Origin: Ditylenchus dipsaci
Lineage: Eukaryota > Nematoda > Chromadorea > Rhabditida > Anguinidae
Direction of reading: 5' to 3'
DNA length: 64,000 nucleotides
NCBI GenBank assembly: GCA_004194705.1
Contig: SADC01000062.1
Span: 1 to 64,000, forward strand
Part shown: positions 37,801-49,800 of the stretch, one piece after another
Layout of the letters: each line of letters starts with the position of its first letter
Position numbering within the stretch: the first letter of the stretch is position 1
Translations under genes and position numbers: made by a program
Notes under the pieces: generated by a model
What the model was told of the DNA's origin: nothing
The model's input: the letters and a program-made list of their open reading frames with translations, nothing else
The model's database searches: none

Positions 37801-40800
37801 AATGTTAATATTATGAAGCTCAATTAAAGCAAAAACTTTATGACCACAATTTCAACCGAACAAAAGAAGAAAACCAGGGTTGTCATTTTCCCGGAAAAAT
37901 GATCTTTTTTTCCTTGGAATTTTTCCTCTGACAACCCTAAAGAAAACTAAGATGCGAGAAACGTTCACGTTTTTGCTTGAGGTTTCAATGGATTTTAAAA
38001 GAAACACATAACTAATTGGTGCTTTTACGACCATACAAAGGGTGAAAATTGTCGATCGGGATTTGACGAATTTCGGGATCGGGATCGGGATTTTAAGAAT
38101 TGTTCGGGCGGGATTTCGGGACGGGATTTTGGCCCAAAATCGGCTCGGGCGGGATCGGGATCCCGACGGGATCCCGTCCCGTTTCTGTCTCTAGTGTTAT
38201 TCAAGAAATTCTTTAACATTTTTAAACATCCATAACTTTCCCACAGATCGTTTTCTGAAAATCTGTTTTTGCAGTTCCCTTGGTTTTGCATGAAACTTTT
38301 TCGGGTATATAATGTCAAAAACTCGACTTTCGCTTGGTGGGCAGCGACAGATCGAGACAATTCGAATTGAGACAATGACGATTGAGACAAATTCGGCAAA
38401 TATTTGCCGCGACGAATAAATAAGACCGATGATTTTGTCTCAATCGTCATTGTCTCAATTTGAATTGTCTCAATCTGTCGCTGGCCTGCTTGGTCCTCCC
38501 TGTGGTTTGGGTCTTACCCTTCCAAAAGCCGTCCACATACCAGGACCAAAACCACAGGGGGTACCAATCAAAATATATACGAAAAAAATTGTCATGCAAA
38601 TTATGTAGGACTGTAAAAACAGATCTTCAAAATTATGTCTGTTCAAAAGTGTTAGCATTTCTTGAATAACCCTGTAATTCATAAAAGTCATCTTTGCCAC
38701 ATGCTGTCCGTTGTCGCTGTTCATTCATAAGCCTATCTCACTTCTATTACTTCGCTTTCTGTGTATTGATTTATTTGAATTTTCAGAAAATATGAAGAAA
38801 TTCTCAGCGTCCAGTTTCTTTTTCTGCAGCCTCTTGCTCATTTTCTGCGCTTCTATGGCTGTGTCGGTCGAAGTTGTGGCGGAAAAGAGTCTATCCGAAA
38901 ATATCACTGAGGCTCTAATCAATTCGATTCGGGATGGTTTGCAGGAAACAACAACGTCTCAAAAGCCCAGCGAAGAGTCAGTGGATGATGCCTCGCCAAC
39001 CGAATCTGTTGTGACAAGCGCCAGTCAGCTGCCTGATTCTACTGAAGCAGCGCAAGTGTCAATTCAGCCATTTCCCAGTGCGAGCGAGAAGTCAATGGCA
39101 GTCAAATCTTCGAACAAGGAGGCCAAAAAAGATGCGAAGTATGTTTTTCTATCCCAAAACTTCTCAATTTACTCAATTCATTTCCAAGTCCGACTTTACA
39201 TTTAGCCTCACTCGTTGGCTGATTTGGGCTGGAATTGGATGTGGAGGCTTCGTCTTCGGGATTCTCATTGGATGCCTTTTGTCGTATTTCTGCTGTGTGC
39301 GGGGAAAAAAGTCCAAGAAGCAAGGGGAGCCAGAAGACGCAAAGAAAGCGATGCATGAAGAGTTGAAGCGCAAGATTCATGGGCGCAGAGGGCCATCCGT
39401 TGCTTCAAGTGTCAGAGTGCCAGTTTCGCCAGTCTTTCCTTCGTAAGCTATTCTGTGTCATAGGATTTTGATGGATTCGATATCTGTTGTTGTTACAGGC
39501 AGCGCTCCGCTTCGTACAACTCTGTCAAGGATGGTGGTTCAGCCAGGAATGTTTCGGAAGTTGGCTCTAATCACGAGCGCTCTCGCAGTCGTTCTCGTTC
39601 TGCGTCTTGCAGCAATCGATGAAGTCGAAAAAGTGAAGTCTACAAATGTCCTACAGAAAATTTTTGTTGAAGCTTTATCGCTAACTTTTGTTTTGAATGT
39701 GGTTTTTCTTGCTGTCAAGCAGAAATTGTTCGTTAGGAGCAAATGAATAAAGTTGCCTTCCGCAAGATCGGATTGTTCTGTCTAGCTCCATACTGTAGCT
39801 ATCCTATATACTATTTTAGGCGGCTTGGGCCCTTTATTAAAAAAGACTGATAAAATAGGGGCTTATTTTGAGATTTCCGGGTGCCTACCAAGTCATAAAA
39901 GTGGAGTCAGGTAAACTCGTGGTAACTAAGGAAACCGAAAAATTGTTTTTCTGGGTTGAGATTATGTCCTGGACGGGAGCCGTTGATTTGAGAAGCCGTT
40001 TATAAGAGTGATACGGTATTTGTCTTGTAAGCAAGTGAAACACTCACAGGGTACAGAAATTAAGCCGGAACTTTTTATGTTTTAATTCGCCGGTCACAGT
40101 TAACGTCTCCACATTATTAGCTAATTTTTGGTGGAAGACCGCGGGTGATCTATTACTCACTTCAAACCTCATGTCAAAAACAGACCCTGTTGGTTTTCCT
40201 GGCACATCGAGCACATTGACCTTGAGTTTAGCAAAGTCTTTGCCAAATCTGTTTTGCACAACCACTTTGTAGGGTCCAGCATCAGTTCTCTTAGCAGCTG
40301 TTGTTGTGAACACAATCTTGTCATCATCCACCACAATCGATGTTCTTTCATCTTCAAAAATGCTTTGAGTTCCATTGGTCACATCCACTGTTGGCTTTAG
40401 TCGTCCAGAAGTGTAAGGTAGTGTAAAAGTGATGGTTTCTCCTGCTCTAACTGTGATGTCCCTCAAGCCAGATAAATCCAGGATGGGACGAGACGGCTGG
40501 TCCTCAGTGAAGACAATATCACTAGGAATGGAGGGTCGCTTTCACCTGCTTTATTTACAGCGATTACTCGGAATTCAAATTGTTCTTTCTCTGGCAGGTT
40601 TTCCACTGTGAATCGAGTATCCTGAAATATGGGTTTTAATTTTTTCTGTGCTTTTACCCTCATAACCCACTTACCCTGACCGGTTTGCTGTTAGATCTGG
40701 TCCAATCACCATCTCCAACCCTCCTCTGCTCCACAATGTAGCCATCGATGGGAGCTCCTCCATCAAATGCAGGCCTAATCCAACTCAGCTCCACACTATT

Positions 40801-43800
40801 CTTGGTCACTTTCAATATCCTTGGCCTTTCAGGAGCATCTGGTGGCTGCACAAATGGCCTACACGTGACTGGCTCACAACCGTTGCTGGGTGGTCCCTCT
40901 CCAGCTGCATTAACAGCGCGCACTCTAAACTGGTAAGTCTCACCCTCACTCAGGCCGGTCACATTGGCTGAGGTGGTTCGGACAAGGCCTAGGTGAGTTA
41001 CGGGAGCCCAATCCCCGCCTCCTCGCTTCTCGAAACGCTCTATCACATATCCGATGATTGGGGATCCACCATCTGAAATTAGTTTATATGATATTGTGTC
41101 TATCTTTATCTTGCCCATACCATCTCTTGGAGGATTCCACTTGAGAGCCACCATATTAGTGTCAAAACCAGTCACTTCTGGTGTGGATGGAGCGCCTGGT
41201 GGGTCAAATGGATCCTTCGCAAAAACTGGTTCGCCGTTAAGTGGCTCACTGAGTCCAACAATATTTTCAGCGAAGATTCGGAATTTGTATTGCTTCTTGT
41301 TCTCAAGGTTTTTGACGGTGTGACTAAGCAGAGTAGTTGTCTCATGCACTTTTTCCCAGATTGTAGAGCCCACTTCTTGGTACTCAAGGCGGTAACCGGT
41401 AAGCTCAACACCACCGTCTGAAATTTTTTATTCATTGGGTTCATTGTTTCTCATAATTTACCGTCTTTTGGAGGTTTCCAGGACACAGTAACAGAGCGTC
41501 GAGTAGTGTAAGGGTAGGTAACTGGCCCTTCTGGCGGACCAGGTTTGTCGATCACTGAGATCAGTACTCGTGCTTCAGCTTGACCTTGTGAGTTTGAGGC
41601 AGTGATACGGCACTGGCCGCCGTCTGAGCGTTTGCTCTGAGGCACGTAGAGACGAGTTACCTGCAAAATAATTTTCATATAAGATTTCTATCACTTTGTG
41701 TGCAAAACATTCAAGGTCGTTAAATTATTTCAAAAATCTCAATCATATAAAAGTAGAAAAATTATATAATGAGTTTCATAGTTATTATATTTCGTCTACT
41801 TTTCCAGTGTTTTGCCTGAGAATTGAGTGAGAATTTCGAAAAGTGTACCATAACTTTTTTTTTAAATAAAGAAATGTTAGTTTTGATATTTATGATATTA
41901 ATCTCTTTTTTATTTTGAGTCTGTATTGTGCAGTTAGATTTTTACTTTTATTTGCAAAAATTCGATATTTTTTACCACTCTCACTCAAAAGTTACGTCAG
42001 TGAGCTCACTGAGAACTTTTCAGTGAGAGTGGTGAAAATCTCGAATTTTTTCAAATAAAATTTCAAATCTAACTGCACATTACAGACTCAAAATAAAAAA
42101 TGAGATTAAGTCTCAATCTCATTTTTTGTGATTTGTGATTTTAATCATTAAGATCACAAATATCAAAAACTAACATTTTTTAGTTTAAAAAAACTTATGG
42201 TACACTTTTCGAAATTCTCACTCAATTCTCAGGCAAAACGGGAAGGAAAAGAATGCGCCATTTCAAATTGGACCCATTCAATTTGCACCCTTTTCAAATT
42301 GGGCTAATGCAAATTGCGCCAATTTCAAAATGGGCCACGATTTTGAATCAAACAACAGTTAAAAAATTGCCAATAAATTGGCGCAATTTGAATTGACCCA
42401 ATTTGAAATGGGCGCAAATTGAATGGGCCCAATTTGAACTTGGCGCAATTTAAAATGTCGCAATTTGCATTGGCGCGATTCGAAAGGGCCCAATTTGAAA
42501 AGGGCTAAAATTGAATGGGCCTAATTTGAAATGGCGCATTCTTCTCCTCCCCGGCAAAACACTGTATTTTTCCTTCCTAGGTCATATTAATATTTTTAGA
42601 TTATTCAGTCTTTTAGTGTAAAGCTTTTCCATTCTTAAAACTTACATTTCCGCTGGTTTGAACTCCACTCATTTCTTTGCCCTCCTTGGTCCACTTTATC
42701 TCTGGATTAGGAGAGCCTACAAATGGAACACCCAAGTCAATAGGGTCACCTGCGCGAACTCTAATCTCCTTTCCATCGATGTCCAGTTCAAATCTAGGTG
42801 CTTCAAACTTGGGTTTAGCCCATGCAGCATCCGATGGATCAGACGGTCTGCCAGGTCCAGCCTTGTTGACAGCCACTATTCTGTATTCATAGCAATGACC
42901 AGCATGCACTCTGTCGTCAGAATACTTGGTGCCTTTGACTGGTGAGGTGTTCACTTTGATCCATCTGCCTGTTTTCTGGTCTTTGCGTTCCACGTCGTAG
43001 TGGGTGATTGGGTTGCCGCCGTCGTCTCGAGGAGCCTCCCATTCCTGATTTTTTATGCAATTTAATATAAAAATAAATAAATAATTAGACTACCATGTCA
43101 ATATGGTCGACATCATGGTCCGTGATGATAGGCTTGCCAGGTTTTCCAGGAGTTCCATAAGGATCTTTGGCGGTAATGCTGGAGTCAGTAACTAGTGGGT
43201 CTGACCTGCCTAAAGCATTCTCAGCTGACACCTGAACTCATACTCATGTCCTTCATGCAGTTTAGGAACAGTCATGGTGGTGCCGACCACAAAAGTGGAG
43301 ACTGGAACCCAGGCATTGCTGTGCACTTCTCTTCTCTCCACCACATAGTTAGTAAGCGCAGAGCCTCCGTCGTCCTGTAATTTTATATAGATTTAGGTAA
43401 AAAAATTCGACCCTAGTATAGAATGCTCCTCCGCCTGCAAGAATTAAGTGAAGAGTACTCAAATTAAACCGAAGGCTAAAAAAGCAAGGAGAGAAGATAC
43501 TTAAGGCCTTTTTAGTCTCATTTTAGTCTCAGACCCCGTGAACAGTGCAGAATAAACTTTTTAGTCACAACTCCCATGCGTTGGCCTACCCCCGGTCCTG
43601 AGTCATGAACCTAAACCTGTCGTTCCAAAATGTAGTTACAGCTTTTTTTCTAGGGGAAGGAGGGAGGGGGGGGTTATTCTATACTAGCGCGGAAAATTCT
43701 GTATAATTTTCGAATTTCTTTATAACCAGAAGAACGTTAATTTGATTTACGACGGACTGCACCATGAACGAATTTCTCGCAATAATCCGTATAGTCGGGT

Positions 43801-46800
43801 ACAGAGCGTAATCAGAAAACGCTGCCTGACGGCGCTGAAAAACTTTCAACAAGAACGTTTTTAGACTTAATTGTCGATGGGTCACAAAAATTTACTCGTG
43901 TCAAAAAGAACCTTCAGTGGTTTTTAAATTTCATTTTCTTAGTGTTATTTACGAAACCCAAATATTTTGTTTCCTTTTATAGTGAATAAATACAAAAAAC
44001 TGTCTACTGAGGAAAGTTATGGGCTGAGCACCATATGCAACATATGGATCAGCGCAATTGTTTAGGCTCGCTTCAAGTAAAGGTGGGTTGGTTACAACTT
44101 TTTTAAGTTGTGTTTTTATGTTTTTTTGTGAGATATGTTTTAAACAAAACCTCTCAGAACAGATGAAGTCTTTTTATTTAAGAATAAAGATGTTGCAAGC
44201 TCTCAGACCTATAGCACCCCACACTTCTACATCCCTATTGTAAGCACACTATTAGAAATAAAAATATTTTTTCATGAGGCAAGGGCATAAAATGTAGAAA
44301 ATTTCATTTTGCAGCATGCGAAGACGACATAGGCGATCGTGGGCGATTATCACCACTCTGTTAGCCCGTGCAATGTTGTCAATAACTCTACTTTTGCGAG
44401 ACTTTGTTTTTCTAAAAACTACTTTTCAGCCCACATTACAACATTATCCGACAGAAAATTTGAAACAAAAGTAATGGTTTAGCTTCAAAATTTGTCTAAA
44501 ACATGCCTCCGGAGGATTCCAAGACAAAGTGCATGAGTCCTTGGTAATGTTGTCCACTTGTAGAGGTCCTTTGGGTGGAGCGGGACGGTCTAAAACCGCC
44601 ATAAATAGTTGGGAAAAACAATCTTGTAGACTGTACTATAGGCATACCCTGGATGATGATTTCGAAGACACCTTCATCTTCTCCCACCTCATTTTTCAAG
44701 TTCAACTGGTAGTTGCCGCTCTCAGACCGTTTGGCAGAAGGGAAGAAAATGGAAGTCAGACCCTGTTTGACGTCCACAATCAGTTCAGGCGCCAAACTGC
44801 CCACCTTCTGCATGGTCCAGTTGACCGAGGGGTCGGGTGTGCCCACAAAGGCCACCTCCATGGTCATCGTGTTGCCAGCTCGCAGTTTGTATTTGCGCTG
44901 TTGGGTTAGGATCTGTGGCTTCACAAACCTGGCTTTGGTCATTTGAGAGGCGGATGGAGCAGACGGAGCTGATGGACCTGCGTCGTTCACCGCTGCTATG
45001 CGGAATTCATACTAAAAAGAGTGGGGGTTAGGGAATGGATATTGACGACTAATAGCTAGGTTTGGGTGATGGGAAAATTTAATTTTCGATAACTGTCGAA
45101 TTTCTCATATCATATACAAGCAATTCTACAGTTAACAACGTACAGTTATTATCTTGAGTCAATTTTCCCCCGTCGATAACTGTAGCTTGATGACTGTCGA
45201 ATTTCTAGTATAATATACGAGTAATTCTACAGTTAACAACGTACAGTTATCGATGGGAGAAAAGTGATTGTGAAAGATAACTGTAAACCGATAACTGTAG
45301 AACTTCTCGTATATTACTTGAGAGAATTTGAGAATTTCGACAGATACCCAAAATATTTTGGGTTTATTTTGGGTATCTTTATTTACCAAATTTACGGATT
45401 TTCAATTTACCTATAAATTGAAGAACCTATTAAAAGGCTATCTACCTCGACACTTTTGCGCAGACCAGTGACTGAGAAGGACTTTCCAGGCGTCCTGCCA
45501 ACTTCAACCCAAGCAGTAGAGCCTTTTTCTCGTTTTTCAACAATATAGTCTTTGATTGGGGAACCGCCGTCACTGAAAAATATTGTATGATTATATTGTA
45601 TGGTTATTTTTGAAAAAGTTACTTTTTGGGTGGTTGCCAAGCAATATCAATACGATTGTCATCCCAGTCAACTATTTCAGGGGCGTCTGGAGTATCTGGC
45701 ACATCTATAAAATGGCATGCTTAGGGTGGGAATCAAACTTTGCGTTGTTTATTTTTTCTAAGGTTTTACAATCTTCAGAAAAATATTTATTTCAGTTGTT
45801 CTTAACCAAAAAACAAGCTTACCAAACATATTTTTAGCAGTGATTTCATGTTCAGTGTCCAAGGTCTTGGATTCTCCCAGCATGTTCACCTTAAATAACC
45901 AAATAAACAGTCTAGTTGGCTTGATAAGACGCCACTCCCTAAAGCTCGACATCCAGCTGGATTAGAAATCTTTTTTACTCCGATATTTCAAAATTTATCC
46001 GTTATTCCAGCTCAAATAATTGAAATTCTTGCCATTTTCCGAACTCGTCCTACAAAAAAAATCTGGCAAAAAATCACAAAAATTGAGGTAAAAAAGTGTT
46101 GGACCCAGCTAGGAGTCGAACTTAGAGAAATATCTGCTTTTCAAGAGTCAATTGTACTTTTTTACAGGTAATTCCCGAAATAGTAATTTTATAGGCCGGA
46201 GTTTCTTGTATTATACCCGTTTAGAATTCCAATTAATATGCTCATCCACTTACCGCCTTGACCCTGAACAAATAGTTGTGGTTGGGTGTCAACTTGGTGA
46301 CTTTAGCATTGCAGTCGGGGAAATGGCCGACTTCCTGCCAGTTTCCTCTGCTGGTGTCCATCTTCTCGACCACATAGTGCAGTATTTCAGAGCCACCATT
46401 GTCAGCTGGAGGGCTCCATGTTAGATTGCAGCCTTCTTTATGGATGTTGCTGGGTTTCAGAGGGGCTTGTGGAGGACTTGGCACATCCAACACAGTCACA
46501 TTGCACTTGCCCGAGTCAATGCCGAACTCGTTTTGGACAGTAATGGAGTAGGAGCCCATGTCTGAGCGGACCGAAGAAATTATGCTGATGGTGGACAGAT
46601 GGTCTTTGGCCACAAGTTCAGCATGCTCAGTCCCACTAAAAGGTTTGTCATTAATGGTCCAGGAGACGGTGGGTGTCGGTTCGCCTTCAAATCCAACTTC
46701 CAGGGTGATGGGCTGACCAGCGCGCACTCGGATGTCCATGAGACCGTCCAGGTTGAGCTTGGGAGCTACTGAAAATTTTCTTTGTTAAAGCGGGTTGAGA

Positions 46801-49800
46801 GCTTCTGAAATAATTTTTTTTGGGAAAATCGTTTTTTAAAATGTGGATGCTCACAGTTAGATTCGAACTTGGCGATTTCGGTGAAGATATTGTAAATATC
46901 TCCACCAATATCTGCAAGGGTCTTCAATGGAGGAAAAAAATTATGGCTAATTCCGAGTGAGGGGATGTGAAAAGAGTGGTACCGAAAAAATTTTCAATTG
47001 AAAAGCTTTTTGCAACTTATGAATAAAAAACTTGCATTTTCTTGGCTTTGCAACCTTAGGCTCCGTGGGATCTAAATTCGGATTCTTAAGTTCCAATCAA
47101 ATGGTAAAAATATCCTCCTACCCGAAGGCTCTCCTTAGCTGCCTTGTTTTGAGCCACTACCCTGAATTGATAGGTCTCTCCAGGCACCAAACCCTCAGCA
47201 GTGCCTTTGGTTTGATCGCCAGCCACAGTAGCACAAGGAGTCCAGTCGCCAAATCTGTCCTTCTTCTCGATGATGTAGGAGTCAATGGGAGCTCCACCAT
47301 CACTTATGGGTGCTTTCCAGGTCAGGTCCATGTGGTCCTTGTCCCAGTCGACCACCTGCACATCCTGCGGCTTGCCAGGTGCTTCCCACGGTTCTTAGCT
47401 GTGACTGCAGTGTCGGCAGTGAGTGGTTTGGACTCTCCCTGCTTGTTTACAGCCTTCACACGGAACTTGTAGTCATGTCCTTCGTTTAGACGACCAACCC
47501 TCAGAGAAGTGTCTGTGGACTCACCACACTAAAAGTTGTGTTTTTAGAGCAAAACGAGGAAGATTTTTTTTTGAAATCTAACTGCGGAATTTTGTTAAAA
47601 AAATGGGAGGATGGGATTTTTTCCTGAACACAAAATATTTTTTCTGTTTCCACAGATTTGAAATCCTGCAGAGACTGTTGCCATGAAAATTCTATAAGAA
47701 AATTCTATAAGTACATGAACAATATTCTTCAAATCAAATGTGTGCAGATTTATTTGCCCAAAAATAAATGATCGATGTGAGCTCAAAGGGGCTGAAAGAA
47801 GCTTAAAGAAAAATTAAAGCCTACAGTCGACTCTCGACAAACCGTCACCCTCAAAAGTTCATTCTCGCCTAGGGTCCGACACTTTTTTAGCTCAATTTTT
47901 GAATTTTTTTTGCTAAAACTGATTCGTCAGTCTAATCCGAGGTATCGCAAGGTTTCTGATTTTGCCGATCGTTTCTCAAAAATTAAAAATTTTGACCATT
48001 AAGACGCGCGCCTCTCAATAAGCCGTCACGCTATTTTGAAAATAAACGAATTCGTGCGGGATGACAGCAGCCCAAGTGCTCGCCCAGCTCCAAAGAGTAT
48101 TTTTTTCTAAGCTAACTTTTTCATTTTTCAACTATTTCACACTTTTTACACCGACAATACCAAAGGTATTTGGTCGCTTCGCGGCAAATACCAACACACT
48201 CCACATTGCAATGGATGGAGGTGAAAAAAAATCAAGGGAACCGAAAAAAGTAGGCTTAAAGAAAAATACTCTTTGAAGGTGGCGGGCACTTGAGCTTTTA
48301 CGGAAGAACAGGTATATACCATTTAACTCACTCTAAAAAAATTTACGCGACTTTTTTTGACAGCAAGAAATTTTTATTGTTTTTCTAAGCTTTTTACAAA
48401 AATTATATGCCAACTTACCGGAACCCATCTGCCATTGTCTTCCTGTTTCTCTACTATATAGTGAGTGATTGGAGAGCCACCATCATCATCTGGACTGTAC
48501 ACTTGACTGTGGCACTGTCTTTGGTCACATCCCGAACGTCCAGTGGACCGTTTGGAGTGCCTGGCACATCTGGAAAAGCCGATTTAATAAATTGTAAGAA
48601 AGTTTTGGATATCATTGACATACCAAGCACAATCACATTGACATCAGCCTCATCTTTTCCATGTTCATTGGTGGCCACGAGTGTGTACTTGCCACTGTCC
48701 ACCCTTTCAGCCAATCTAGTCTTCAACTTGGTGTTGTTGTCCAACGAATTGTCAATTTTAGTGCGGTCGAAAGAGCTTAATGGACTGCCGTTGATGAACC
48801 ATTGGCAGCTGGGGTTGGGCTCACCCTCCACATTCACATTGAAATTAATTTCGGCATCTTTTTGATGCGGATCTCGTTGAGCATAGTGCGATCAATTTTG
48901 GGAGGTACTGAAATGGTTTATGAAGTATAATAATTAGTCGGAAAATGAGTTAAAAATTGTACATCTTCTGGCTTTTGCAATGAGAGTTCGACTGGGGTCA
49001 GAAGGAGCTGACTCACCGGCCTGGAAAACAATGTGATTTAGATGATGAGATGATAGCTAATCTTTCCAGAAAGTCCTTTAGTTCCCTCATAAAACAAAAA
49101 ATCATTTAAAATAATTACTGGGTCAGAAATCTGAGAATAGAGAAGGAACACAAAATACGTCCTGGCTCGATAATAATGTCCTCCTTAATCACCCAAAATA
49201 TAACCTTGTTCAAAGCCTTGACTCGGAACTGATAGGATTTTCCAGGTATCAAGTGGTCCACATGAGCATCAAGTTTGTCTGCAGGCACTTCTGTGGCATA
49301 TTCCCAGTCTCCATTACCAGTCTTCTTCTCCACAATGTACTTTTCCAAAGCCGCACCTCATCCTATAAGCACCAAGATTTTTAATTGACCACCAAAAATA
49401 GAATTACATTTGTAGGTGGAGTCCACTTGAGGTCAGCAAAGTCCTTGTCCCAATCCACAATGTCTGGAGTGCCTGGCCGGTCTGCAGTGTCAAATGGATC
49501 TTTGGCCACAATAGACTTTTGGCTTCTAAAGGATCTGACTCGCCCAGTTTGTTGACCTAAAATATTCTCAGATGCAAATTTAGCATGAGAAAAAGTTTTT
49601 ATAGACTCACAGCTTTGACTCGGAATTTGTACTCATATCCCGGAATTAGATCGGTCACATCGTGGTTGGTATCACGTGCCTCGCCACAAGGAACCCATCG
49701 ACCCTGCTAGATCCTGCTTTTCGATCACTGAAAATTATTAGAGTGTGTGTTTGCATTGTTAGAAGAGAATTCATCAAATAGATACCATAATGAGAGACGG

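Noticed and set aside
44040..44470. Possible small gene on the + strand (frames with STPHFYIPI and [18 protein letters not shown])
   Set aside because: Splice-site combinations do not give a continuous frame and no family is recognisable; left unannotated.
48242..48300. Further exon candidates in repeat-filled introns
   Set aside because: Short open frames here coincide with dispersed repeat copies and lack Ig or Fn motifs.
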